A DNA stretch of 64,000 nt, taken from positions 1,317,501 to 1,381,500 of the forward strand of contig NZ_LT906470.1 in the NCBI RefSeq assembly GCF_900187285.1. The letters run 5' to 3'. Made by a program: the position numbers and the translations under genes. Of the stretch, positions 1 to 8,165 are shown in pieces. A model generated the notes under the pieces. The model ran no database searches. It was not told where the DNA came from and worked only from the letters and a program-made list of their open reading frames with translations. Origin of the DNA: Veillonella rodentium. Lineage in GTDB: Bacteria; Bacillota; Negativicutes; Veillonellales; Veillonellaceae. How positions within the stretch are numbered: the stretch's first letter is position 1; each line of letters begins with the position of its first letter.

Positions 1-449
1 TCCAACGGCCACCCATACATAAATTCAGCTAGTAAACTACGCACACCATCATTGTTGACCTCTATTACATTATGCTTAATAGGCAATACCATCTTTACGG
101 TAGGTTCAGGAACCGTTCTATCTTTAACAATTTTTTCAATCTCATTATCTAAGGTCGCACTTGTATCATCAATAGATCTAGCCTTCACATGCATAAAAAC
201 ACCATCGGAGGTTCTAAACACCCTACCGTCGATATCCTTTGTTTCACCTTTTGTTTCTACTGCTTCTTTTAGTACTCGGAATTGATACGGTCCATAAAAC
301 TTGGTATCTGTAATTGCATCTAACGCCTCATCATATTGACCATTTTGTACATTCGTAACATGTATAAGAGGCTTGATATCCATTGCTTGTGAAAGCATCG
401 GTACTGCTAAACACAAGCCTAGACTAAGTAGTGTAATACAACGCTTCAT
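1..449 (-). CDS. Partial exported protein of unknown function (N-terminal part)
   Basis: An open frame runs from an ATG at 449 to the window edge without a stop, so the C-terminus lies outside. The first 22 or so residues form a classic signal peptide: MKR, a hydrophobic core (CITLLSLGLCLAVPM) and an LSQAM cleavage region. The mature part is polar and shows no motif I recognise; it contains a short repeat-free stretch rich in D, T and V. A GGGGG ribosome binding site lies just upstream, near 458-462. The downstream strand context is empty, so no operon can be read. Function unknown; probably secreted or periplasmic. Confidence 0.75.
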   Translation of the reverse strand, partial: MKRCITLLSLGLCLAVPMLSQAMDIKPLIHVTNVQNGQYDEALDAITDTKFYGPYQFRVLKEAVETKGETKDIDGRVFRTSDGVFMHVKARSIDDTSATLDNEIEKIVKDRTVPEPTVKMVLPIKHNVIEVNNDGVRSLLAEFMYGWPL

Positions 450-531
450 ACATACATCCCCCATTAAACACTAATATTAACTGTATTGTAACATAGTTAA
501 TTCATTTTTATGAAAATAATTACAAAATGAA

Positions 532-573
532 AGAGGTTCCTATTGGTCAACTAGGTGACTATTAGGAACCTCT
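532..573 (-). terminator. Long perfect-type hairpin, probable terminator
   Basis: AGAGGTTCCTA at 532 pairs with TAGGAACCTCT ending at 573, with further pairing inside, giving a stem of nearly 20 bp. Read on the minus strand it is followed by TTTCATTTT, so it can end the short transcript predicted from 587-690. A close relative of the same hairpin lies at 6783-6822. Confidence 0.65.
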
Positions 574-586
574 AATCTCAACTGTA

Positions 587-690
587 AAGTCAGACCGTTT
601 CTTCAATTTTAAAAACTAGAAGCGAAGCCTGGCGACCAAACCATTTATCCCTCACTTTGATATAAATTATATCATATCTAAATAGGGAAA
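587..690 (-). repeat. Intergenic repeat copy 1: possible small transcript with an 11-codon ORF
   Basis: This segment matches 1762-1860 with only two mismatches over its central 58 bp. On the minus strand it reads: TATAAT-like box inside an imperfect palindrome (TGATATA-aat-TATATCA, 658-674), then GTGAGGG, a 4-nt gap, and ATG at 644 starting an 11-codon frame (MVWSPGFASSF, stop at 609-611), then AACGGTCTGACTT and the hairpin at 532-573. The arrangement promoter, ribosome binding site, mini-ORF, terminator suggests an expressed small RNA or peptide. The two codon differences between copies both change the amino acid, so coding is not proven. The rest of the 450-808 gap holds nothing else I can support. 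Confidence 0.55.
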
Positions 691-808
691 AAAGTCATAT
701 GATTCCTTTCCCTATTTTTATTGTACGCCATTTAAACAAATTTCAATTTATTGACTTGAGAATGATATAAAGAAAATCTATTTATAGTATCCATATTAGG
801 TATAGGAA

Positions 809-1441
809 CTATCGACTCAGTTGCGCTCCTATCCTGTACGCAGCTTCCAAATCCTTTGGAAACTGCTCTTCATGCGCAACCTTCTTTAGATTTTCGTCAA
901 AGCTTCCCATATTAAATTTAGAATAATCTGCTACCTGCAGAGTGTTATAACATGGATACAGCGTAACTTCCCCGTTTAACATCTCCAACTCTTTGGCATA
1001 CTCCTCAAATTTTTCTTTATATAATTTATCATAGAATTCTTTCGGCGCATTCATGCTGACAAACATAGCTACGTTTATTCTGCCTTTAAAATAATTACTG
1101 TAATCATCATAGGAGAGCGCTGAAAAATGCAGTCTTTCCATAAATGCAAAATACTGGCTTGTTGGTCTTCCTAGATAAATAGCAGTACCTATTAATAGCG
1201 TATCTGCTGAAAATACTTTATCAATAATTGGTGATAGGTCGTCCCTCCAATAACAATGACATCTTTCTACATCCTTGCGTTTACAAAGCATACAACTTCT
1301 ACAGCCCGTAAAGCTCAAATCATATAAATCTATATACTCTACGTCTGCACCAGTCGATAAAGCACCCTCGGCAGCTGATTTTAATAGCTTGGCGGTATTC
1401 CAATTTTTTCTTGGACTCGCATTTAATATAATTGTTTTCAT
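809..1441 (-). CDS. Flavodoxin-family / NAD(P)H-dependent FMN reductase-like protein
   Basis: 210 residues from the ATG at 1441. I chose this start over the ATG at 1450 because GGAGGG (1451-1456) abuts the latter but sits 9 nt before 1441. The N-terminus MKTIILNASPRKNWNTAKLL has the beta strand and NxSPRxxxNT phosphate loop of flavodoxin-like FMN binding proteins. A cysteine cluster GCRSCMLCKRKDVERCHC near residues 47-64 matches iron-sulfur flavoprotein or multimeric flavodoxin WrbA-type relatives. Such proteins move electrons from NAD(P)H to small acceptors such as quinones or nitro compounds. It appears to be a single-gene unit; the exact substrate cannot be read. Confidence 0.75.
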   Translation of the reverse strand: MKTIILNASPRKNWNTAKLLKSAAEGALSTGADVEYIDLYDLSFTGCRSCMLCKRKDVERCHCYWRDDLSPIIDKVFSADTLLIGTAIYLGRPTSQYFAFMERLHFSALSYDDYSNYFKGRINVAMFVSMNAPKEFYDKLYKEKFEEYAKELEMLNGEVTLYPCYNTLQVADYSKFNMGSFDENLKKVAHEEQFPKDLEAAYRIGAQLSR

Positions 1442-1472
1442 AGAGAACATCCCTCCACAACTTCAAATTTAT

Positions 1473-1707
1473 CTATATTGCCTTAATCCTACCACTTATT
1501 AGTTCAATAAATGATATCACTATTGCCTCCATCATAGGAATTACATAAGGATTAAACAGGAAGGCAATAACCAATCCAGATATACCTATTTCGATTTCTC
1601 CTTAAACGAAAGAAGCTAATACTTCAAACATACAAAGTGTTATCGTTAATGATTTCTTTTGGCATACTTGTGGCGACCATTATTATGGCAGCTAAATGAA
1701 TTGCCAT
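1473..1707 (-). pseudogene. Decayed membrane-protein gene fragment
   Basis: On the minus strand an ATG at 1707 opens a short hydrophobic peptide (MAIHLAAIIMVATSMPKEII...) that stops after 27 codons. A different frame then carries GISGLVIAFLFNPYVIPM and a further hydrophobic stretch, ending at a TAG (1473-1475). Two hydrophobic pieces in different frames look like the frameshifted C-terminal remains of a membrane protein, perhaps a permease. I cannot name the family. Confidence 0.3.
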
Positions 1708-1746
1708 CTAGCTAAAGCTAGCTTTTCACGGCATTAGGACATAAAA

Positions 1747-1774
1747 AACGGCCTGACGGTGAAGTCAGACCGTT
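1747..1774 (-). terminator. Terminator of repeat copy 2
   Basis: On the minus strand AACGGTCTGAC, a 5-nt loop and CGTCAGGCCGTT are followed directly by TTTTTTAT. The 11-bp stem plus uridine tract is a textbook intrinsic terminator placed right after the mini-ORF of repeat copy 2. Confidence 0.75.
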
Positions 1775-1860
1775 GCTTAAATTAAATCAATATAGAAGCG
1801 AAGTCTGGCGTCCAAACCATTTATCCCTCACTTTGATATAAATTATATCATATATAAACA
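1757..1860 (-). repeat. Intergenic repeat copy 2: possible small transcript with a 12-codon ORF
   Basis: Second copy of the repeat at 587-690. It keeps the palindrome around the TATAAT-like box, GTGAGGG and an ATG at 1820 opening MVWTPDFASILI with a stop at 1782-1784. Unlike copy 1, its GGTCTGAC segment forms one arm of its own terminator (1747-1774). Conservation of every transcription signal in two places argues for an expressed unit, not a chance duplication. Product unknown. Confidence 0.55.
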
Positions 1861-1936
1861 AGGAAGGAAATTTAAGGATTTCTTTCCTTCTTTCATTTAT
1901 AGATTTTCATAGTGCATACGATAGTGACTTATATCA

Positions 1937-1966
1937 TCGACAAGATTTCCTCTTAATTGCTATATT
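1937..1966 (+). promoter_or_regulatory. Candidate promoter for the ZTP riboswitch transcript
   Basis: TCGACA (1937-1942) and TATATT (1961-1966) are separated by 18 nt. Initiation about 7 nt downstream would begin transcription just before the aptamer at 1983. The -35 box is one base from consensus and the -10 two bases. Confidence 0.4.
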
Positions 1967-1982
1967 TGTAATATATTACTAC

Positions 1983-2079
1983 TGGGCTGACGGATTCGTA
2001 GAATTGACTACATGCACAGTAGCGCACATCGTGTGATAGCCGACCGTCTGGGCAAGCTTTTGTTCAGATGGTCTTTTTT
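1983..2079 (+). promoter_or_regulatory. ZTP (pfl) riboswitch with overlapping terminator
   Basis: The segment has the pfl-motif signature: GGCTGACGGA near the 5' end, a small hairpin GTAG-AATTGA-CTAC (1998-2011), a variable hairpin CACA-tcg-TGTG (2025-2035), then AGCCGACCGTCTGGGCA (2038-2054). GACGG (1989-1993) can pair with CCGTC (2044-2048) and GGCT (1985-1988) with AGCC (2038-2041), giving the expected pseudoknotted layout. GACCGTCTG (2042-2050) is also the 5' arm of a terminator with CAGATGGTC (2065-2073) and six T. ZTP/ZMP binding would sequester that arm and turn the gene on. Known ZTP riboswitches control purine, folate and formate genes, which fits the downstream OFA transporter. The family call is from memory of the consensus. 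Confidence 0.78.
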
Positions 2080-2149
2080 ATCGCCTTCTCGTAACAAAGG
2101 CTTCTTTATCTATATTTGAGTATCTCATTTATACGAAAGGAGTTTTCTT

Positions 2150-3364
2150 ATGAGAAATCGTTGGTTTATTGCATTAGCAGCCATTGGTCTACACATATCC
2201 ATTGGTAGCGTATACGCATGGAGCGTACTTACACGTCCAATCATGGTAGATATGGGTTTTACCTTATCGCAAACAACATGGACATTCTCATTAGCCATTT
2301 TAATGCTCGGACTATCTGCAGGTTTTCTTGGATCCTTTGCAGAAAAAATAGGTCCTAAAAAAAGCGGCCTTCTCGCTATGTTATTCTGGGTAACCGGATT
2401 ATTCGGCACGGCCTATGCACTTAACATCCACAATCTTACCTTACTCTATCTCTTCTACGGTATCATCGGTGGTATTGGACTAGGTATTGGTTATATAACA
2501 CCAGTGTCTACACTCGTTAAATACTTTCCAAATCGCCCAGGATTTGCTACCGGTTTAGCTATTATGGGTTTTGGGTTTGCTTCACTCATTGCAGGGCCTC
2601 TTATGCAATACCTCATAGCTCAGGTTGGATTGGTAAATAATTTCATTATCCTCGGCGTAATCTATCTCGTAATTATGGGCGCCTCTTCTCTCTATTTAAA
2701 AGCACCTCAACAAAAACACCTAACTCGAACTACTAAAGATAAATCCACCATGTACGTTCATAACCATGGCATGCTAGCCAATGATGCCATGAAATCTTGG
2801 CAATTCGGTGCCCTTTGGTGGGTATTCTTTATTAATATTACTTGTGGTATAGGCCTCCTATCCTTAGCGTCCCCTATGGCACAAGAAACCATTGGTATGA
2901 CACCTGCAGCAGCTGCATCGCTAGTTGGTATCATCGGTATCTTCAATGGCGGGGGGCGTATTGCATGGTCTACTATTTCCGATTACCTTGGACGAGCACA
3001 AACTTACATACTATTCTTTATTATAGAAATCGTCGCATTCTATTTACTTGCCCAAACCAATAGCGCGCTAACATTTCAAATTTTAATCCTTCTCATTATC
3101 ACTTGCTATGGCGGCGGATTCGCCTGTATGCCAGCATATCTTGCGGATCTCTACGGTATACGCCAACTTTCTACTATTCATGGCCGTATTCTAACTGCTT
3201 GGGGATTGGCAGGCATCGTTGGCCCTATGCTCGTATCATATTTTCACGAAGCAGGATATGGCTATACTACTGCTTTAGAATGCTTTGCTCTCTTATTCGC
3301 ATTAAATACAATTATTGCTATAGTCCTAAAATTATATGGTAAACGAGAGTTACACAACTCATGA
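2150..3364 (+). CDS. OFA-family MFS transporter (oxalate/formate antiporter type)
   Basis: 404 residues, about 12 hydrophobic helices, the usual MFS length. The start ATG follows AAAGGAG (2136-2142) at 7 nt. The N-terminus MRNRWFIALAAIGLHISIGSVYAWSVL is typical of the OFA family (relatives of OxlT and YhjX): a GxxxxGSVYAWSV first helix. The loop GSFAEKIGPKKSGLL (around residues 63-77) fits MFS motif A, and a related GGGRIAWSTISDYLGR sits at the matching place in the second half. Substrate is likely a small carboxylate such as formate, oxalate or pyruvate, but cannot be fixed from sequence. The ZTP riboswitch immediately upstream links it to one-carbon/folate status. It ends 6 bp from the convergent helicase gene. 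Confidence 0.88.
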   Translation: MRNRWFIALAAIGLHISIGSVYAWSVLTRPIMVDMGFTLSQTTWTFSLAILMLGLSAGFLGSFAEKIGPKKSGLLAMLFWVTGLFGTAYALNIHNLTLLYLFYGIIGGIGLGIGYITPVSTLVKYFPNRPGFATGLAIMGFGFASLIAGPLMQYLIAQVGLVNNFIILGVIYLVIMGASSLYLKAPQQKHLTRTTKDKSTMYVHNHGMLANDAMKSWQFGALWWVFFINITCGIGLLSLASPMAQETIGMTPAAAASLVGIIGIFNGGGRIAWSTISDYLGRAQTYILFFIIEIVAFYLLAQTNSALTFQILILLIITCYGGGFACMPAYLADLYGIRQLSTIHGRILTAWGLAGIVGPMLVSYFHEAGYGYTTALECFALLFALNTIIAIVLKLYGKRELHNS

Positions 3365-3370
3365 ATTTAC

Positions 3371-6300
3371 TCAAAAATCCTCCAAAGTATGTACAGGTAG
3401 GTATTTTTGCGCGAATGCAAGATTTTTATTGAGTTCTGCCCATTTCACCGCATCACCAATAACATAGATATATTCCCTTGCTCTTGTAAAAGCTACATTT
3501 ACATTGTTAGCATTAACCCATTTTATAGCCCCATTAGCAGAATCATCACTTTGACAGCCTAACATATAAATAACGACTTTAGCTTCTTTACCTTGGAAGG
3601 TATGAACCGTACCGATATTATCATCTAACCAATCTTTCTTATTATCCTCTTTAGTCCAGTTCACAATATCATCGCTGACGGATTCCATATACTTTTTAAA
3701 ACCATACGCAACACTGGTAAATGGTGTAATGATAAAAATATCTTTAAATTTGGTATTTCTTGCTCGTAATTTTTGTATCAGTTCAAAAGCAATTTGGCCT
3801 TGTACGTGTACATATCTATCTTTACCCGTAGTAGATTCAATATTACTTGCATCATAAGTTATCCAACAGCTCTCTTTGCATGGCTCAATAGGCTCTTTCG
3901 AATTGGTAGTCTTATTAATCATAAAACCACCATAAGATAACTCATTAGCGACTGTAAACATTGGATTTTTACAACGTCTATGAATAACAAGCGGGCAACC
4001 GACCCAAGATTCGGAACCATCAAGATTTTTAATAATGCCTGCAAACGGATTTTGTGCATCAGCTAAACTTTGTACAGATAACGCTTTACTCCGATATTTA
4101 CCAATACCTTCGCCACCAATTTTTTCGACAAATAAATCCTGCACAGTTTGTACCGGTTCAATCTGTTTAGGATCACCAACTACTATTGCCTTTTGCGCAC
4201 GGAATAAGGCTCCTACAAGCATATGAGGTGACGCTTGTCCTGCCTCATCAATAATGATGGTACCTAACGAGTTTTTAGCTTTACAATTAATCAAAAACCT
4301 TTCCACAGCAGCAAAGGTGGAGGAAATAACAGGCACTGCAATCATCAAAGAATTAATTAGTGCAGGGAAAATAATATTAAGATCAAAGTTTTTCTGCAAT
4401 TTTTTCCTATCACTTAATGATCCCCAATACTGACTAAGTAATTGCATGTTTTTTCTGAAAGCATCACTCATAACTACAGCTTTTTGTAATTGTAAGGCAT
4501 CATATAACAAACGCTCTCTACATTCATTCAAATAATTACACACATATAAGAAAGCTGTGTGGGCCTGTGCACGCTCCTCATCAGATGACATTAACTTTGA
4601 TTCTATATCATCAAAGCAATGTATAAAATCTTTATCACTAGTTTTTAATATACCTAGGATATCTTGCTGTGTATTTTCTGCTTTTTGAACAGTACTATCA
4701 AGTTCTTTAATATCAGATAATAGACCATCTTTCGTATTGATTATAGATTCACGCTCATTAACTAACTGATGTAATGTATCCAATTGACCTTTAACCTTTT
4801 GAAGATTTGTAGTCTCCTCTTCAATAACTGATAACAATGCAGTATTGCTCATGGCTTTTAAAATAGACCAGTTCGTAGCACTCCAAATCTTATCAACAAT
4901 AGAACGTTTGCTGTTCAACTCTATTAATTTAGACTCAATACTATCTTTATGCTCAACCAATTTCAACAAATCATCATCTAAAGTATCATATTTACTTAAC
5001 TCTTCATTGATTGCCAGAACTTCCTCTTGTAACTTATCGGTTTTAAGCTTTAACGCTTGAATCAATTTGATATTGTCTTCATATACTGTTACATAATCAA
5101 ATAATGCTTTTACAAGATTATATTGAGCTTGAAACTGTTTTTTAGCGCTTTCAAAAGCATCTTGAGCACTAGGTATACGCATAATAAAGGACATATCTGA
5201 AGATAATACATCTAATACTGGCATAAATGTGTTTATATTAGACTTCTTACCAAGTCTCGCAGAAATTAGGCCCCATTGTTCATTACTCTCCGCTAAACGA
5301 TCTGCTAAAAAGGTAAAATATACCTCATTAGATTTAACAAATTGATACTTCTTATCCTTAGCAAAATAAGATAAATCAACCTGTTGATCAGAGGAATCCG
5401 GATGAAATAATGTAGACCCATTAGTCCCCTCTTCCACAGAGGAAATATTTGGCAATTCTAATGTAATATTTTCAACGGCCTTATTATTTGATGAAAGCAC
5501 CAGCATGCCATATACTGCAATATCACTGGGTATATCATAGTAAAAAGAGGTCCCATCCCGGCCCACAACCTTTTTGAAGATATCATTTACATGATTACTT
5601 TCACAAAACTTGGCAGCACGTTCAACAATATTACTAGCAATTATATCCTTCAATAACGTGGTTTTGCCTGTACCGGGAGGGCCATTAACAGAAAAGATAT
5701 CTTTAGGATTCTCCTTAGCAATATTAACAGCAATTTGTTGCAAAAAGGATAAGTTAAACTTTGAAGGCCATCGACCATATGGTAAAACCTTCGGATTATA
5801 CCAATTTCGCATCTGCTCAGTATCTTTCAGCAAATCATAATGCTCAATATCCTGATTAAGACTATTGATATAAGATAATACCTTATCATTATCCTTTAAT
5901 GTATCAATGTGTTGTAACACCAACTGTAAATCATCAAGGAAAAAACTGGATTTTAAATCATTAATAGGCATTGTATCAGCTTTAACAAGCTGAATCTCCT
6001 CTTCCTTAAAACCGCAATAACCATAAATATCACCGGCACGAAACATGGTAACGCGCATAGGATCCAAGATATGCTCTTGTATATACGCATTGATCACACG
6101 TGCAGCCTCATCAAGGGATACCTTTTCCTCAGGAAGATTAAAACCATCCTCGATTTCTTTAACAACCTCATCCCAACCATCTAACTTAATATCTTTAAAC
6201 TCCACATCAGGCTGAGACATCATTTGATGAATCACCCAAATAAAAGGAGCAATTTGTAGACTGCCCTCTTTATAGTATCCCTCTGTATCAACGATAAATG

Positions 6301-6709
6301 ATGCACTATACACATTCCCTAAATATGGTTTTTCAGGATATTCAATTTCTAATTTATCAATGAAGGCCTCTAATACTTCAGTCCCTTTAACTACACATAA
6401 CAGAACAGCAAGTTCATCATCTAAAACATAGTCCTTTTCATCCTTAAAATATTTAATCTCATCAATAATAGAGTAATTATAAGGATCATTTGGTAACGGT
6501 ACTACATACGTAGAAACACGTGAATTTGGATTTCTCCAATAAGGTTTTATTACAGACTGTTGATAAATAGTAGTTCTATCGTTTTCAGTAGTGAATATAA
6601 GCTCTTTAATATACTTCTTAGGAATTGCTTTATATTTGGGTACCTCTTTCGGTTGCAAACATTCAAGTGAATACCAATAATTTATAATTTGCTTTGCAGT
6701 ATCTCTCAT
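3371..6709 (-). CDS. Large superfamily 1 (UPF1/DNA2-like) helicase
   Basis: 1112 residues. Walker A NGPPGTGKTTLL lies near residue 345, Walker B IIIDEAGQASP near 820, motif III VVGDPKQIEPVQT shortly after, and the C-terminal VHTFQGKEAKVV and VNVAFTRAREYIYVIGD near 1050-1090 are motifs V and VI. Between Walker A and B is a long region rich in K, E, L and Q (about 520-760), likely a coiled-coil insertion. The 340-residue N-terminus shows no domain I recognise. This is an ATP-driven DNA or RNA helicase. GAGAGGG precedes the start. It is a single gene next to a broken RT and a nuclease-helicase, so a role in phage defence is plausible, but only inferred. Its AT-rich codon use matches the island, not the core genes. 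Confidence 0.85.
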   Translation of the reverse strand: MRDTAKQIINYWYSLECLQPKEVPKYKAIPKKYIKELIFTTENDRTTIYQQSVIKPYWRNPNSRVSTYVVPLPNDPYNYSIIDEIKYFKDEKDYVLDDELAVLLCVVKGTEVLEAFIDKLEIEYPEKPYLGNVYSASFIVDTEGYYKEGSLQIAPFIWVIHQMMSQPDVEFKDIKLDGWDEVVKEIEDGFNLPEEKVSLDEAARVINAYIQEHILDPMRVTMFRAGDIYGYCGFKEEEIQLVKADTMPINDLKSSFFLDDLQLVLQHIDTLKDNDKVLSYINSLNQDIEHYDLLKDTEQMRNWYNPKVLPYGRWPSKFNLSFLQQIAVNIAKENPKDIFSVNGPPGTGKTTLLKDIIASNIVERAAKFCESNHVNDIFKKVVGRDGTSFYYDIPSDIAVYGMLVLSSNNKAVENITLELPNISSVEEGTNGSTLFHPDSSDQQVDLSYFAKDKKYQFVKSNEVYFTFLADRLAESNEQWGLISARLGKKSNINTFMPVLDVLSSDMSFIMRIPSAQDAFESAKKQFQAQYNLVKALFDYVTVYEDNIKLIQALKLKTDKLQEEVLAINEELSKYDTLDDDLLKLVEHKDSIESKLIELNSKRSIVDKIWSATNWSILKAMSNTALLSVIEEETTNLQKVKGQLDTLHQLVNERESIINTKDGLLSDIKELDSTVQKAENTQQDILGILKTSDKDFIHCFDDIESKLMSSDEERAQAHTAFLYVCNYLNECRERLLYDALQLQKAVVMSDAFRKNMQLLSQYWGSLSDRKKLQKNFDLNIIFPALINSLMIAVPVISSTFAAVERFLINCKAKNSLGTIIIDEAGQASPHMLVGALFRAQKAIVVGDPKQIEPVQTVQDLFVEKIGGEGIGKYRSKALSVQSLADAQNPFAGIIKNLDGSESWVGCPLVIHRRCKNPMFTVANELSYGGFMINKTTNSKEPIEPCKESCWITYDASNIESTTGKDRYVHVQGQIAFELIQKLRARNTKFKDIFIITPFTSVAYGFKKYMESVSDDIVNWTKEDNKKDWLDDNIGTVHTFQGKEAKVVIYMLGCQSDDSANGAIKWVNANNVNVAFTRAREYIYVIGDAVKWAELNKNLAFAQKYLPVHTLEDF

Positions 6710-6782
6710 CTATACCTACCCTCTCATTAGACTAATGAAAATATTATACAAGTAAAATAAAGAGATTTCATGAAAGACAAAT

Positions 6783-6822
6783 AAGGTTCCTAATAGTCAC
6801 CTAGATGACTATTAGGAGCCTT
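6783..6822 (-). terminator. Dispersed hairpin, probable terminator of the RT gene
   Basis: AAGGTTCCTAATAGTCACC pairs with GACTATTAGGAGCCTT around a short loop. It is clearly related to the hairpin at 532-573. It lies about 140 bp past the original RT stop at 6959, reading leftward, and before the helicase start. On the plus strand it is followed by TTTTATC, so it could work in both directions. Confidence 0.55.
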
Positions 6823-6990
6823 TTATCTATTTATTTTTGCTATAATACCAATACATAAAACTCAAGCTCTATAACTTACCCCAAACTTTACTAATAAATT
6901 TAAAGATAACACTAATCGATATAACTATATACAAAATACTGTAATTAATGATTTCCTATTAAATATTACTAGTATTATTTTTATATTTTT

Positions 6991-8165
6991 CTTAAATTGC
7001 AATATGAAATTGAACAGTATCCAAATCTACAATTCTATTAACTTCTTCAAGAAAGACATCCAAAGGGGTTCTATAATTTAGAATCTTGCGTGGCAAATTA
7101 TTACACCATTGAAGTGTTCGTTGAATTGTTTCCTCTGAAACGGCTTTTATTGGCATTCCTTTCGGTATACATCTACGAAGTAAACCATTATGCCGTTCGT
7201 TCGACCCACGTTCCCAAGCAGAATAAGGTCGAGCAAAATAAATAGACAAAGTTTCATTTTCTAAATCAGATATCTCTGAAAATTCTAAACCGTTATCTGC
7301 AGTTATTGTTTTACATAAGCAGGCTAGATTAACATCTTTAAACGTATTTAACCATGCATGCAGTGTTTCTTTTACATCAGCAGCCCGTGCTGATGGACAT
7401 CGTAAAGCCACATACAATCTGCTTTTACGCTCAAGTAAAGAGATTAAAACATGGTCTATCTTATCTTTTGTTCCACGGATGGTATCTAATTCCCAATGCC
7501 CGAATTCCTCGCGCGTTTCAATCTTAGGATCACGAAGTTCTATGGATTTACCAAGTTCTCGCTTATGTTTTCTAGAAATAGATTTTCGTTGGGAACGCCG
7601 TACTACCAATGGTAAATCAATTGCTTTTATCCCCAATACACCTTTGTGAAGATAGTTATATAAAGTTTTAGCACAAACCATTTCATTACGCACAAACAAA
7701 CCCTTATGTTTAGCATATCCAACAGCAGCATCAAAGGACCAATAATCATTTAGAACTTTGCTTTCAATCCAATTTATAAAAGATTCTATAGCACCAACTC
7801 TCATGGTATTAAAGGAGCCCACACGTTGTCTTTCATAGGTTGCCTGTCCAGAATCAGCTAAATATACAAGTTGAAATTTACCTTGTCGAATTTGAATCAC
7901 AGTACCGCGTTTTAATTCTGTATAAATAGTTGTTCTAGACCGACCCAGTGCACGTGAAATTGCAGTAATACTATCTCCTAGAACAATTCTCTTTTCTAAA
8001 TAAAATCGTTCTTCGAAGTTTAAGTGTTTGTTTGTGCGTAATGTCGTGTTATGATTAATATAGTCCATAGTGATTACCTCGGTTAGATTATATTTGGTCA
8101 CTTAAATCATAACACAAGGTTCACTATGGATTTTTTAGTTGTTCAATTTCATTCTACAATTAAGC
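6991..8165 (-). mobile_element. IS30-family insertion sequence, copy A (1175 bp)
   Basis: Bounded by imperfect inverted repeats: CTTAAATTGCAATATGAAAT at the left and, reading inward from the right, GCTTAATTGTAGAATGAAAT. Thirteen-bp direct repeats TTTTTATATTTTT flank it (6978-6990, 8166-8178). It carries one transposase gene and is the same length as copy B. It sits in the last codons of the RT gene, and the transposase reads in the same direction as the RT. Confidence 0.88.
6992..8068 (-). CDS. IS30-family transposase, copy A
   Basis: 358 residues from the ATG at 8068, chosen because GAGGT lies 7 nt upstream; a longer in-frame start at 8101 has no such site. The N-terminal helix-turn-helix (LNFEERFYLEKRIVLGDSIT, then ISRALGRSRTTIYTELKRGT) is the IS30 DNA-binding domain. 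The DDE catalytic core shows HWELDTIRG, TITADNGLEF and PYSAWERGSNERHNG, supplying D, D and E. The enzyme excises and inserts the element. No frame damage is visible, so it may be active. It differs from copy B at a limited number of residues. Confidence 0.92.
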   Translation of the reverse strand: MDYINHNTTLRTNKHLNFEERFYLEKRIVLGDSITAISRALGRSRTTIYTELKRGTVIQIRQGKFQLVYLADSGQATYERQRVGSFNTMRVGAIESFINWIESKVLNDYWSFDAAVGYAKHKGLFVRNEMVCAKTLYNYLHKGVLGIKAIDLPLVVRRSQRKSISRKHKRELGKSIELRDPKIETREEFGHWELDTIRGTKDKIDHVLISLLERKSRLYVALRCPSARAADVKETLHAWLNTFKDVNLACLCKTITADNGLEFSEISDLENETLSIYFARPYSAWERGSNERHNGLLRRCIPKGMPIKAVSEETIQRTLQWCNNLPRKILNYRTPLDVFLEEVNRIVDLDTVQFHIAI

